From the NCBI RefSeq assembly GCF_000739085.1, contig NZ_CP009110.1, positions 124,001 to 188,000 of the forward strand: DNA of 64,000 bases, written 5' to 3'. The stretch comes from Amycolatopsis methanolica 239. Lineage in GTDB: Bacteria; Actinomycetota; Actinomycetes; Mycobacteriales; Pseudonocardiaceae. A program made the position numbers and the translations under genes. Under the pieces are notes generated by a model. The model was not told the DNA's origin, ran no database searches, and was given only the letters and a program-made list of their open reading frames with translations. Positions 8,314-17,431 of this stretch are shown here, in pieces. Position 1 is the first letter of the stretch. Each line of letters opens with the position of its first letter.

Positions 8314-9588
8314 TTACAGGTTGGCCTTCGTGAACTGGTACTGCTGTGCCGCCTGTGAACTGAAGTTGTACTTGAGAGTGGCCAGTCCGAACGGCTTCGT
8401 CGGGTCGACCTTGAACAGCGTGCTCGACCGCGGCGGGTTGCGGGTGTCGGCCGGGCCGTACTTGTAGTCGCCGGTGAGACCGTCGAACGACACGGTGCCC
8501 AGTTCGCTGGACGCCTTCAGGATGCCGTCGCGGGACAGGTCGCCCAGCTCGACCGCCTTCTCCAGCACCGCGGTCATCGCGCGGGCCTGGTTGTAGCCGA
8601 ACGCGAAGTAGTAGTCCGGCTCCTGCTGCGGGGCGAAGGCGTTCTCGTCGGCGACCATCTTCGCCATGCCCGGCACGGAGTTGTCGCCCCACTCGGTGCC
8701 CTCGGCGACGATCGTGACGTACTGCTGCAGGTACGGCGCGATCGCGGACTTGGCGAACGCCGACGTGTAGCTCGGCGACTGCCCGTACCAGCGGGGCGCG
8801 AACCGGGCCTGTGCCGCGGTGCCCCAGATCTTGGCCGCGTCCGTCGGGGTCGCGGTCAGGAACACCATCTGGCAGCCGGCGCCGGCGAGCGCGCCGATCT
8901 GGCCCGCGTAGTTCTCCGTCCCCGCCTTGAAGCGCTGCGTGTTCGCCACGGTGAAGCCGTAGCTCTTCGCCGCGAAGTCGATCCCGGCCTGGCCCGCCTC
9001 GCCGTAGACGTCGTCCTGGACCATCGTGCAGATCTTCGAGTCCTTGGTGCCGCCGCCTTCGGTGAGGTAGTGGTCCATGGCGTTGATCGCCTGCACCTGG
9101 TACGGCCCGCCGACCGGCAGCAGGTTCTCTTCACGCACCCATAGCGCGTCCAGCGACGCCGGCGCGGCCAGCATCTTGTCCGCGCGCAGCTGCGGCAGCA
9201 CGGCCAGCGTCGACGGCGTGCCCAGCAGCTGGGTGAACGCGACCACGTCGCCCTTGACCTTGTTGTACTTCTGCACGGCGACGTCCGGCTTGTACTGGGT
9301 GTCCTCCTGGACGAGCTGCACCTTGTACTTGCCCGCGATCCCGCCGCGTTCGTTGAGCGCCTGGAACCAGACCTCGTTGCCCGAGGTCAGCGGCTGCCCG
9401 ATCACCGCGACCGGACCGGACAGCGGGGACAGCACGCCGAGCTTGATCGTCGTGCCGTCGAACCCGGCGGTGGCGCCCGGGTTGCCGGCCTGGCCGCCAC
9501 CACCGCCTTCGTCGTCGCCCGCACCGCCGCACGCGGCCAGCGCGAGCGTCGCCGCGGCCAGCACCGCCGCGATCCGCGTTCTCTTCAT
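8314..9588 (-). CDS. Liv-type ABC transporter substrate-binding lipoprotein
   Basis: A 424-residue exported solute-binding protein of the type I periplasmic-binding fold (LivK/Peripla_BP_6-like). A signal sequence (MKRTRIAAVLAAATLALAAC) ends in a lipobox cysteine at residue 20, followed by a Gly/Asp-rich linker. The mature protein begins with the typical TIKLGVLSPLSGPVAVIGQP segment. It is the last gene of the livF-livG-ligase-livH-livM-livK set, 14 bases after livM. Members bind branched-chain amino acids, but also amides and aromatic or aliphatic carboxylates. The ligase in the same operon makes a carboxylate substrate at least as likely as an amino acid. Confidence 0.9.
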   Translation of the reverse strand: MKRTRIAAVLAAATLALAACGGAGDDEGGGGGQAGNPGATAGFDGTTIKLGVLSPLSGPVAVIGQPLTSGNEVWFQALNERGGIAGKYKVQLVQEDTQYKPDVAVQKYNKVKGDVVAFTQLLGTPSTLAVLPQLRADKMLAAPASLDALWVREENLLPVGGPYQVQAINAMDHYLTEGGGTKDSKICTMVQDDVYGEAGQAGIDFAAKSYGFTVANTQRFKAGTENYAGQIGALAGAGCQMVFLTATPTDAAKIWGTAAQARFAPRWYGQSPSYTSAFAKSAIAPYLQQYVTIVAEGTEWGDNSVPGMAKMVADENAFAPQQEPDYYFAFGYNQARAMTAVLEKAVELGDLSRDGILKASSELGTVSFDGLTGDYKYGPADTRNPPRSSTLFKVDPTKPFGLATLKYNFSSQAAQQYQFTKANL

Positions 9589-9602
9589 GGACGCCTCCTG
9601 GA

Positions 9603-10700
9603 CTAGTAGGAGAAGGGCCAGGCCTTGAAATAGGTCTTTATGCGCAGCCAGATGCCCGCGAGCCCGCGTGGTTCGAGCACCAGGAACAGCACGATCAGCA
9701 ACCCGAAGATGGCCTGGTTGAGGGCGAACACACTGATGAACCCCGAATCGCCCACGCTCGTCTGGACGCCGGGGATGACGTCGCTGTAGCGGTCGATCAG
9801 GGCGGGCAGCGCGCCGACGAACAGCGCGCCGAGCACCGATCCGAAGATCGTGCCCAGACCGCCCACGATGATCACCGCGATGTACTGGATGGACAGCAGC
9901 AGGTTCCACTCGTCGGGGCTGACGAACTGCTGGTAGGACCCGAACAGCGCGCCCGCCATCGAGGCGATCGCGCTGGACACCATGAACGCGCCGATCTTGT
10001 ACCGGCCCGCTCGCACGCCGATCACCTCGGCGGCCTGGTCGCGGTCGCGCACCGCCTGCAGCGCGCGGCCCGGGCGGGTGCGGGCGAGGTTCTTCACCAG
10101 CAGGGCGACCAGCCCGACCAGCGCCCACACCAGCCAGAACCAGCCCTGGTTGCGCGAGTAGCTCTCGCCGAAGATCGTCAGGTCGGCGAAGTCCACCGGC
10201 CCGATCGCGACGTCGGCGTTGACCGACGTGCCCGAGTTGCCGCCGGTGAGGTCGTCGAGGTTGCGCCACAGGTGCTCGCCGAGGAACACCAGCCCGAGCG
10301 TGACGATGGCCAGGTAGTGGCCGCGCAGCCGCAGCGTGAACGGTCCGATCAGCCCGCCCAGCACCGCCCCGATCCCGGCGGCGGCGAGCAGCCACAGCGG
10401 GAACGGCATGCCGAAGTCGCCGCCGACCTTGGCCGTCACGTACGCGCCCGCGCCGATGAAGAACGCGTGCCCGAGCGAGATCTGCCCGCAGTAGCCGGTG
10501 AGCAGGTTGAGGCCGATCGCGCCGACCGCGGTGATGCCGGCGTAGATCAGCACGGACAGCCAGAAGTCGTCCTGCACGACCGTCGGCAGCACCAGGAACG
10601 CCGCGATCATCAGCGCCAGCCCGAACTTCGACATCGGCGAGCCGAACAGGCGCAGGTCCTGGGCGTAGTCCCGGACGACGTTGCGGTGCGGTTTCGGCAT
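9603..10700 (-). CDS. livM: Liv-type ABC transporter permease (LivM family)
   Basis: A 365-residue permease of the LivM family, with about 9-10 hydrophobic segments and the family landmark GYCGQISLGHAFFIGAGAY near residue 70. It also shows the cytoplasmic coupling-loop region with RPGRALQAVRDRDQAAEVIGV. The start ATG (10698-10700) overlaps the livH stop by one base (TGATG), which supports this start over the longer open frame upstream. It pairs with LivH to form the membrane channel energised by LivF and LivG. Naming follows family membership, not proven substrate. Confidence 0.9.
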   Translation of the reverse strand: MPKPHRNVVRDYAQDLRLFGSPMSKFGLALMIAAFLVLPTVVQDDFWLSVLIYAGITAVGAIGLNLLTGYCGQISLGHAFFIGAGAYVTAKVGGDFGMPFPLWLLAAAGIGAVLGGLIGPFTLRLRGHYLAIVTLGLVFLGEHLWRNLDDLTGGNSGTSVNADVAIGPVDFADLTIFGESYSRNQGWFWLVWALVGLVALLVKNLARTRPGRALQAVRDRDQAAEVIGVRAGRYKIGAFMVSSAIASMAGALFGSYQQFVSPDEWNLLLSIQYIAVIIVGGLGTIFGSVLGALFVGALPALIDRYSDVIPGVQTSVGDSGFISVFALNQAIFGLLIVLFLVLEPRGLAGIWLRIKTYFKAWPFSY

Positions 10701-11596
10701 CAGATCCTCCGTACGTCCTTGGTTCCCAGCAGGCCGTACGGCCGGATCAGCAGGATCACGATCATCAGCAGGTAGGGCACGATGATCGACACGTTGTCGC
10801 CCGCCCAGGAGAACAGCTGGTCCTGGTAGCCCCGGGTGAGCGCCTCGGCCAGCCCGATCACGATGCCGCCGAGCACCGCGCCGGCCGGCGAGTCGAGGCC
10901 GCCGAGGATCATCGCCGGGAACGCCGCGAGCGCGATGAACCCGATCGACGGGGAGAGCCCGCCCGGCCCGGCCGCCATGGTGATCCCGGCGAGCGCCGCC
11001 AGCGCCGATGCGATGGCCCACGAGACCGCGTACACCCGGCGTGCGCTGATCCCCTGCGCCAGCGCCGCTTCCGGGTCGAACGCGGTGGCCCGCATCGCAA
11101 GGCCGAGCGAGGTGAAGCGGAAGAACAGGAAGAACGCGACGACGACCGCCGCGGTCAGCCCGATCGTCCACAGGTCCCGCACGCCGAAGACGATCCCGCC
11201 TGCTTCGACGGTCTGGATGTTCCACGGGTTGGTGACCTGCAGGTTGTCGAAGCCCCAGATCGCGGTGATCAGCGGCTCCAGCACGAACAGCAGGCCGATG
11301 GTGATCATGATGACCGCGAACGGCGGCTGCCCGACCATGCGCCGCAACACGATCCGCTCGAACCCGGCGCCCACCAGCGCCGCCGACGCGCACGCCAGCG
11401 GGATCGCCACACCGAACGCGATCGCCAGGTTGTTGGCGAACGTGTACCCGAGGTAGGCGCCGAGCGCGAGCAGCCCGCCCTGCGCGAAGTTGATCACCCC
11501 CGTCGACTTGTAGATGACCACGAAACCCAGCGCCACCAGGGCATAGGTGGACCCGAGGGCAAGCCCGGCGAAGCAGTTCTGCAGGAACGTCGTCAC
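10700..11596 (-). CDS. livH: Liv-type ABC transporter permease (LivH family)
   Basis: A 298-residue LivH-type permease starting at GTG (11594-11596), which overlaps the ligase stop as GTGA. About eight hydrophobic segments are visible, starting with LGSTYALVALGFVVIYKSTG and the conserved NFAQG motif near residue 38. Near the C-terminus lies the coupling region with GGLDSPAGAVLGGIVIGLAE. It forms the transmembrane heterodimer with LivM. It is sandwiched between the acyl-CoA ligase and livM, an order that ties the ligase physically to the transporter. Confidence 0.9.
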   Translation of the reverse strand: MTTFLQNCFAGLALGSTYALVALGFVVIYKSTGVINFAQGGLLALGAYLGYTFANNLAIAFGVAIPLACASAALVGAGFERIVLRRMVGQPPFAVIMITIGLLFVLEPLITAIWGFDNLQVTNPWNIQTVEAGGIVFGVRDLWTIGLTAAVVVAFFLFFRFTSLGLAMRATAFDPEAALAQGISARRVYAVSWAIASALAALAGITMAAGPGGLSPSIGFIALAAFPAMILGGLDSPAGAVLGGIVIGLAEALTRGYQDQLFSWAGDNVSIIVPYLLMIVILLIRPYGLLGTKDVRRI

Positions 11597-13404
11597 CGGT
11601 ACATCGCCTCGATCTCGTGCTCGAACCGCAGCTCGATGGCCCGCCGCTTGACCTTCTGCGTCGCGGTCAGCTCGCCGTCCTCGTGGTCGAGTTCCTTGCC
11701 GATCAAGGTGACCCGCTTGATCTGCTCGACCTGCGAGAACTCCCGGTTGGTCTCGTCGACCACCTGCTGGACGAGCGCCACCACCTCGGGTTTGGCCGAC
11801 AGGTCGGCGTAGGTCGTGTACGCGAGGCCGCGGCGGGTCGCCCAGTTGCCGACCGTCTCTGCCTCGATGCCGATCAACGCGGTGAGGTACTTGCGGCGGT
11901 CCCCGATCACGATCGCCTCGCGCACGAACGGCGAGACCTTGAGCCGGTTCTCGATCTCCGACGGCGAGATGTTCTTGCCGCCCGCGGTGATGATGATGTC
12001 CTTCTTGCGGTCGGTGATCCGCAGGAACCCGTCGGCGTCGATCTCGCCGACGTCGCCGGTGTGCAGCCAGCCGTCCGCGTCCACCGCCGCCGCGGTGGCC
12101 TCCGGGTTGTGGAAGTAGCCCTGGAAAACCCCGGCCGAGCGGGTGAGGATCTCGCCGTCCTCGGCGATCCGCACCTCCACGCCGGGCAGCGGTTTGCCGA
12201 CCGCGCCGAGCCGCACGTCGCCGTCCGGGGTGAGCGTGGCCAGCGCGGTGTTCTCGGTCTGCCCGTAGCCCTCGCGCACCGGAACCCCGATGGCCCACAG
12301 GTATTCCAGCACCTGGGGCGCGATCGGCGCGGCGCCGGACAACGCGGTGCGGACCCGGACCAGGCCGAGTTTCTCCCGCAGGGCACGGAAAACGAGGAAC
12401 TCCGCTAGCCACAGGCGGATCTGGTCGCCCGCCGACAGCCGACCGGTCATGCGGCGCGGCGCGATCCGGCGGCCCTGCTTGAGCCAGAACCGGTAGAGGC
12501 CGCGCTTGAGCCGCGAGGCGTCGGCCATCCGGATTTCGGTGCCCGCCAGCATCTTCTCCCACACCCGCGGCACGCCGAGGAACACGGTCGGCTGCACGTC
12601 GCGCAGGTCGTTGAGGAAGGACGGGCCGCCCTCGCCGAAGTTGACCACCGAACCGGCCCACACGGAGTCGATCACCGAGGTGAGCCGCTCGGCGATGTGG
12701 CACAGCGGCAGGTAGGACAGCACCTCGTCGTCCGGGCCGCCGCCGAGCGCGTCGATGAACGTGCGCCCGGCCGCGACCAGGTTGGCGTGCGAGATCATCG
12801 CGCCCTTGGGCGGTCCGGTGGTGCCGGAGGTGTAGACGAGGATCGCGGTGGCGTCCGGGTCGAGCCGCGACACCGAGTCCTGGTAGTCGCGCAAGGCGTT
12901 GTCCCGCGGGCGTTCCAGCTGCTCGAACGTCATCAGGTCGGGCAACGCCTCCACGCGCACCCCGCGCGGGTCCATCACCACCAGGCTCCGCAGGTCGGGC
13001 AGCCTGCCGCGCACCGCGAGCGCCTTGTCCAGCTGCTCCTCGTCCTCGGCGATCAGCACCTTCGCGCCGGAGTGCGACAGCAGATATTCGACCTCGGCCT
13101 CCGGCGAGGTCGGGTAGACGCCCATGCTGATCGCGCCGATGCCCTGCACGGCCAGGTCGGCGACCACCCACTCCGGCCGGTTCTCGGCGTGGATCGCCAC
13201 CCGGTCGCCCGGCTCGACGCCGAGTTCCCGCAGGCCGGCGGCGACGTTCGCGACCCGTTCGGCGTAGGCGGACCAGGTCCATTCGCGCCAGCGGCCGCGG
13301 TGCTTCTCCCGCATCGCGGTGCGGTCGCCCAGCGTGCGGGCGTGTTCCAGCAGGCGCGCGGGCAGGGTCCGCACGTCCGGGGGAGCGACCAGTGCCGTGC
13401 TCAT
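11593..13404 (-). CDS. AMP-dependent acyl-CoA synthetase (long-chain fatty-acid ligase type)
   Basis: A 603-residue acyl-adenylate-forming enzyme: carboxylate + ATP + CoA gives acyl-CoA + AMP + PPi. The P-loop motif YTSGTTGPPKGAM is near residue 195; the adenylate-binding GYGQTENTA and LHTGDVGEIDADGFL motifs follow; the catalytic lysine region is within KVSPFVREAIVIGDRRKYL and the tail. Length and the ITDRKKDIIITAGGKNISPS segment match long-chain or steroid-type FAA1/FadD15 ligases. Start and stop both overlap neighbouring transporter genes (ATGA with livG, GTGA with livH), so it is an integral part of the operon. It probably activates the imported carboxylate, trapping it as a CoA ester. Confidence 0.9.
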   Translation of the reverse strand: MSTALVAPPDVRTLPARLLEHARTLGDRTAMREKHRGRWREWTWSAYAERVANVAAGLRELGVEPGDRVAIHAENRPEWVVADLAVQGIGAISMGVYPTSPEAEVEYLLSHSGAKVLIAEDEEQLDKALAVRGRLPDLRSLVVMDPRGVRVEALPDLMTFEQLERPRDNALRDYQDSVSRLDPDATAILVYTSGTTGPPKGAMISHANLVAAGRTFIDALGGGPDDEVLSYLPLCHIAERLTSVIDSVWAGSVVNFGEGGPSFLNDLRDVQPTVFLGVPRVWEKMLAGTEIRMADASRLKRGLYRFWLKQGRRIAPRRMTGRLSAGDQIRLWLAEFLVFRALREKLGLVRVRTALSGAAPIAPQVLEYLWAIGVPVREGYGQTENTALATLTPDGDVRLGAVGKPLPGVEVRIAEDGEILTRSAGVFQGYFHNPEATAAAVDADGWLHTGDVGEIDADGFLRITDRKKDIIITAGGKNISPSEIENRLKVSPFVREAIVIGDRRKYLTALIGIEAETVGNWATRRGLAYTTYADLSAKPEVVALVQQVVDETNREFSQVEQIKRVTLIGKELDHEDGELTATQKVKRRAIELRFEHEIEAMYR

Positions 13405-14225
13405 CGGGCACCGCCCAGGTAGGCCTCGATCACGGCCGGGTGGTTCTGGATCTCCGACGGCTTCCCGGTGGCGATCGCGACGCCGAAGTCCAGTGCGAGC
13501 ACCCGGTCGGCGAGGTCCATGACCAGTCGCATGTCGTGCTCGACGAGGATCATCGCGAGGCCCAGCTCGCGCCGGACCTCGACCAGGTACCGCGCGGTGT
13601 CCTCGGTCTCCTCCAGGTTCATGCCGGCGACCGGCTCGTCGAGCAGCAGCAGCGACGGCTCCATCGCCAGCGCGCGGCCCAGTTCGGCGCGTTTCGCGAC
13701 GCCGTAGGGGAGCAGTCCGGCAGGCATCCGGCGGTACGGCTCGAGTTCGAGCAGTTCGACGATCTCCTCGACAGCCGCGCGGTGCCGGACCTCCTCGCGC
13801 TTCGCGCGGCCCCACCAGAGCATCCCGGTGCCGAAACCGGTGCGCATCAGGTGGTGGCGGCCGAGCATCAGGTTCTCGATGAGCGTGAGGTGCTCGAACA
13901 GGCCGAGGTTCTGGAACGTGCGGGCCACGCCCATCGCGGCGATCGCGGCGGGCGCGCGGCCGACCAGCCGTTCGCCGTCCAGCGTGATGGTGCCCTCCTG
14001 CGGGCGGTAGACCCCGTTGAGGCAGTTGAAGATCGACGTCTTGCCCGCGCCGTTCGGGCCGATCACGGCGAACAGCTCGCCGCGGCCGACCTCGAAGCTG
14101 ACGCCGTCGAGCGCCGTGACCCCGCCGAACCGCAGCGTCAGGTCGCGGACCTCGAGGATCGGTCGATCGGTGCCGGCTTCGTCCTCCCGGGCGGGCGCGG
14201 GGTCGCTGGTGGTCACGCGCTCCAT
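13401..14225 (-). CDS. livG: Liv-type ABC transporter ATPase (LivG family)
   Basis: A 274-residue ATPase. Walker A GPNGAGKTSIFN lies near residue 55, and there is a LivG-type insertion between Walker A and the signature (RTGFGTGMLWWGRAKREEV). Its signature is degenerate, reading LPYGVAKRAELGRALA rather than LSGGQ, which is common in LivG. Walker B is LLLLDEPVAGMN. The ATG at 14225 overlaps livF by 13 bases; a GTG at 14216 that overlaps the livF stop as GTGA gives a 271-residue alternative. It works with LivF as the ATPase pair. Confidence 0.9.
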   Translation of the reverse strand: MERVTTSDPAPAREDEAGTDRPILEVRDLTLRFGGVTALDGVSFEVGRGELFAVIGPNGAGKTSIFNCLNGVYRPQEGTITLDGERLVGRAPAAIAAMGVARTFQNLGLFEHLTLIENLMLGRHHLMRTGFGTGMLWWGRAKREEVRHRAAVEEIVELLELEPYRRMPAGLLPYGVAKRAELGRALAMEPSLLLLDEPVAGMNLEETEDTARYLVEVRRELGLAMILVEHDMRLVMDLADRVLALDFGVAIATGKPSEIQNHPAVIEAYLGGAR

Positions 14226-15016
14226 CGCTTCTTCCTCCGGTAGCTCTTGACTTCGGCGAAGCTGCGCCGCTCCTCGTGCTGGGCGGCGCCGAGGTAGAAC
14301 TCGCGGATGTCCTCGTCGGCGAGGAGGTCGGCGGCCGGGCCGTCCTTGACGACCTTCCCGGTCTCGACGACGTAGCCGGATCCGGCGATCGACAGCGCCA
14401 TCACGGCGTTCTGCTCGACCAGCAGGACGCTGGTGCCCTGGCCGTTGATCTCGATGATGATGTCCCGCACCTGCTCGACCAGCTTGGGCGCGAGACCGAG
14501 CGAGGGCTCGTCGAGCAGCAGGAGCTTCGGCGACGCCATGAGTGCGCGGCCGATCGCGAGCATCTGCTGCTCGCCGCCGGAGAGGTAACCGGCGATCGAG
14601 CGGCGGCGGTCCTTCAGGACCGGGAACAGATCCATCACCCTGGCGTAGGACTCGCGGACCTCGGTGCGGGAGCGGCGGGTGTAGGCGCCGGTGCGCAGGT
14701 TCTCGTCGACGGTGATCTCGGCGAAGATCCGCCTGCCCTCCATCACCTGTGCGATGCCCTTGCGCACCACGTCGGCGGGGTCGGCGCCGGTGATGTCCTC
14801 GTCGCGGAAGCGGACCGTGCCCTTGGTGATCTTGCCGCGGTGCGGCATGAGGAGGCCGGTGATCGCCCGCAGCAGGGTCGTCTTGCCCGCACCGTTCGCG
14901 CCGAGCAGCGTGACGATCGCGCCGTCGGGGACCTCCAGGCTGAGTCCCCGGAGGACCAGCACCACGTCGTCGTACACCACTTCGAGGTTGTTCACCGCCA
15001 GCACGGGTGGTGACAA
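14213..15016 (-). CDS. livF: Liv-type ABC transporter ATPase (LivF family)
   Basis: A 267-residue ATPase, first gene of the operon. Walker A is LGANGAGKTTLL, the signature YLSGGEQQMLAIGRAL, and Walker B LLLLDEPSLGLAPKL, all standard LivF. The chosen start is TTG (15014-15016), which has a GGAGGG ribosome binding site six bases upstream and places the protein start as expected for the family (LSPPVLAVNNLEVVY). An in-frame ATG at 15079 would add 21 residues of poor quality and would run through the Crp-like site. The C-terminus continues about 30 residues past the ATPase fold. Confidence 0.85.
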   Translation of the reverse strand: MSPPVLAVNNLEVVYDDVVLVLRGLSLEVPDGAIVTLLGANGAGKTTLLRAITGLLMPHRGKITKGTVRFRDEDITGADPADVVRKGIAQVMEGRRIFAEITVDENLRTGAYTRRSRTEVRESYARVMDLFPVLKDRRRSIAGYLSGGEQQMLAIGRALMASPKLLLLDEPSLGLAPKLVEQVRDIIIEINGQGTSVLLVEQNAVMALSIAGSGYVVETGKVVKDGPAADLLADEDIREFYLGAAQHEERRSFAEVKSYRRKKRWSA

Positions 15017-15064
15017 GGCGTGCCCTCCGTTCCTCGTTGAACCGGGCGTTTTGTCCCCAATGTG

Positions 15065-15080
15065 GGTGATTGAGATCACA
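15065..15080. promoter_or_regulatory. Crp/GlxR-like site upstream of the liv operon
   Basis: GGTGATTGAGATCACA matches the Crp-family consensus TGTGA-N6-TCACA at nine of ten defined positions. It lies 49 bases upstream of the livF start and about 79 bases upstream of the divergent peptidase start, so it could control either. Actinobacterial Crp/GlxR regulators use this consensus. Confidence 0.5.
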
Positions 15081-15158
15081 TTGAATACGGAAGGTGGCTA
15101 GCGGTCACGGGTGAAGGCCAATGCGGAGCCGAACTGTGACCTGGCGACGGCTGGCAGA

Positions 15159-16586
15159 ATGGCCCGGGTGGAGCAGACGACCGTGCGTGAAACCGTGCAG
15201 CGCCTCTGGGACAGCGAGGTGCTGCCGAGCCTGTCCGGCCTGGTGGAGATCCCCGCCCTGTCGCAGGCCTTCGACCCCGACTGGGCCGCCAACGGGCACC
15301 TCGACGCCGCTGTGCGGCACGTGCAGAACTGGATCGCCGGGCGCGGCCTGCCCGGCGCGACGCTCGACGTGGTGCGGCTCGACGGCCGCAGCCCGGTGCT
15401 GCTGGTCGACGTCCCGGCCACGCCCGGCGCGGAGGACCGCGGCACCGTCCTGCTCTACGGCCACCTCGACAAGCAGCCCCCGGTCGGCGGCTGGGCGGAG
15501 GGGCTCGGCCCGTGGACCCCGGTGGTCCGCGACGGCAGGCTGTACGGCCGCGGCTCGGCGGACGACGGGTACGCCGGCTACGCGGCGACGGCCGCGCTGG
15601 AGGCCGTGCACGCGGCGGGCGGCGCCCACGCGCGATCGGTGATCCTGCTGGAGACCGGTGAGGAGTCGGGCAGCCCCGACCTCCCGCGGTACCTGGAGCA
15701 CCTGTCCGAGCGGCTGGGGCGCGTGAGTTTCGTGGTGTGCCTGGACTCCGGCGGCAACGACTACGAGCGGCTGTGGCTGACGACGAGCCTGCGCGGAATG
15801 ACGCAGGTGCACGTCACGGTGCGGGTGCTCCAGGCGGCGGCGCACTCCGGGCTGGCCAGCGGCGTGGTGCCGAGCTCGTTCCGGGTGCTGCGGCAGCTGC
15901 TGGACCGCATCGAGGACGCGGAGACGGGCGAGATCAAGCTGGCGGAGCTGAACGTCGACATCCCGGCGAACCGCCGCGAAGAGGCGGCCGCGACGGTCGC
16001 GGTGGCCCCCGGCGCGATCAGCGGTTCGTTCCCGCTGATGCCCGGGATGCGCCCGGTCTCGGACGACGAGCTGGAACTGCTGCTGAACCAGTCGTGGCGG
16101 CCCACGCTGTCGGTGATCGGCGCGGAGGGCTTCCCGGAGCCGGCGAACGCGGGCAACGTCCTGCGCGACCACACGACGCTGGCGCTGAGCTTCCGGCTCC
16201 CCCCGACTGCCGACGCGGCGGCGGCGCTGAACGCGGTGGAGAAGGCGCTGACCACGGACGTCCCCTACGGCGCGGTGGTCGAACTGTCCGGAATGGAGGC
16301 CGCGAACGGCTGGAACGCGCCCGACGCGTCGCCGTGGCTGGCGTCGGCGCTGGAGCGGGTCAGCGACGAGGTGTTCGGCGCCCCCTGGCGCAGCGTCGGG
16401 CTCGGCGGGTCGATCCCGTTCATGGGCCTGCTCGGCGAGAAGTACCCGGAGGCCCAGTTCCTGGTCACCGGCGCGCTGGGGCCCGACTCGAACGCCCACG
16501 TCCCCGACGAGTGGCTGCACCTGGCGCAGGCGAAGCGGCTCACCGAGGCGGTGGCGCACATGCTGGACGCCCACGCGCGGGGCTGA
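15159..16586 (+). CDS. M20 family metallopeptidase (dipeptidase)
   Basis: A 475-residue zinc-dependent M20 exopeptidase, cytosolic, likely cleaving dipeptides or acylated amino acids. Metal-site motifs are in order: YGHLDKQP (first histidine), YGRGSADDGYAGY (bridging Asp) and LLETGEESGS (catalytic Glu pair). The later GGSIPFMGLL and the C-terminal DSNAHVPDEWL carry the last ligands. The chosen ATG opens the MARVEQTTVRETVQRLW segment; an in-frame ATG at 15111 would add 16 residues. It is divergent from the liv operon. Its last 47 bases overlap the convergent signal peptidase gene. Confidence 0.9.
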   Translation: MARVEQTTVRETVQRLWDSEVLPSLSGLVEIPALSQAFDPDWAANGHLDAAVRHVQNWIAGRGLPGATLDVVRLDGRSPVLLVDVPATPGAEDRGTVLLYGHLDKQPPVGGWAEGLGPWTPVVRDGRLYGRGSADDGYAGYAATAALEAVHAAGGAHARSVILLETGEESGSPDLPRYLEHLSERLGRVSFVVCLDSGGNDYERLWLTTSLRGMTQVHVTVRVLQAAAHSGLASGVVPSSFRVLRQLLDRIEDAETGEIKLAELNVDIPANRREEAAATVAVAPGAISGSFPLMPGMRPVSDDELELLLNQSWRPTLSVIGAEGFPEPANAGNVLRDHTTLALSFRLPPTADAAAALNAVEKALTTDVPYGAVVELSGMEAANGWNAPDASPWLASALERVSDEVFGAPWRSVGLGGSIPFMGLLGEKYPEAQFLVTGALGPDSNAHVPDEWLHLAQAKRLTEAVAHMLDAHARG

Positions 16587-17235
16587 TCGCGACCACCAGC
16601 CACACCAGCCCGCTGAGGAACACCGCGACCCCGGCGCCGACCACCAGCAGCGACGTCCGCTGGTCCGGCGCCGGGGACCGCCCACCCGACCGTCCCGCGT
16701 CGACGAACGCGCTGGTGGGGACGAGGTTCTCCCCGTCGACGGCCACCACCCGGTAGCGAACGTCGCCGAGCGGGATCGCGCCCTGATGGGGCCCGTCGAG
16801 GTGCCTCCGCGAGTCGGCGGAGTTGTTCCGCCAGTCCCCGAGGACGAACACGCTGTTGGCGGGCACCCGGGTGGTGAAGCGGTAGGTGGGGCCGTCGCGC
16901 AGCAGGTACTCCTCCTCGACGGGCACCCCGTTCACCAGCAGCCGCTCCGACTCGTCACAGCAGGCCACCGCACCTCCGCCGAGGCCGACCACCCGCTTCG
17001 CGAACAGCCGCGGGATCTCAAACGACGCGCCGCTGAACACGATGACGTCGCCGTGGCGGACATCGCCGTCCACGTCCACGAGAGTGAGCTGGTCGCCCTG
17101 CCGCAGCGTCGGTTCCATGGACGAGGCGGGCAGCTCGACGCTGTCGTAGCGGAGCACCGTCCACAGACCGGCCGCGGCCGCGAGCACGATGCCGAGCGTC
17201 ATGACGGTGGCAGGCAGCCACCAGCGGTTCTTCAC
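16540..17235 (-). CDS. Type I signal peptidase (S26)
   Basis: A 231-residue membrane protease that removes signal peptides outside the membrane. A single N-terminal membrane helix (residues 5-27) precedes the catalytic serine motif ASSMEPTL (about residue 40) and the general-base lysine in AKRVVGLGG. The family box LGDWRNNSADSR follows, and a second hydrophobic helix lies near the C-terminus (about 197-219). The Ser/Lys dyad is complete. Two conserved-looking cysteines (ACCDES) occur after the lysine box. It is not next to ribosomal or RNase HII genes, so it is likely an extra, non-lepB paralogue. The 3' end overlaps the convergent M20 gene. Confidence 0.88.
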   Translation of the reverse strand: MKNRWWLPATVMTLGIVLAAAAGLWTVLRYDSVELPASSMEPTLRQGDQLTLVDVDGDVRHGDVIVFSGASFEIPRLFAKRVVGLGGGAVACCDESERLLVNGVPVEEEYLLRDGPTYRFTTRVPANSVFVLGDWRNNSADSRRHLDGPHQGAIPLGDVRYRVVAVDGENLVPTSAFVDAGRSGGRSPAPDQRTSLLVVGAGVAVFLSGLVWLVVAISPARGRPACAPPPR

Positions 17236-17311
17236 GACCGGAGATCGCCCCTGCGCCCGCGATCATTTCCCCGTCCGTGCGTACTTCAGGGACACTCAGG
17301 GTCACCGGCGT

Positions 17312-17330
17312 GTTACCGGCTGGTTACCGG
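17312..17330 (+). promoter_or_regulatory. Direct repeat GTTACCGG in the promoter region of the amino-acid ABC operon
   Basis: GTTACCGG occurs at 17312-17319 and again at 17323-17330, spaced 11 bases apart or one helical turn. It lies about 100 bases upstream of the substrate-binding gene. It could be an activator site; no regulator is assigned. Confidence 0.3.
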
Positions 17331-17431
17331 GTAGACCCGAAATGCGGCCGTAACCACTCGATGCTGTGCGTGACCGTCAACAAGTGGCAGGATGCGTGCA
17401 CTCGATAAGTATGACCTACTAGGAGTAAACC

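Noticed and set aside
15017..15079. ATG start of livF at 15079
   Set aside because: It would give an atypical leader and run through the Crp-like site. TTG at 15016 has a good ribosome binding site and the family N-terminus.
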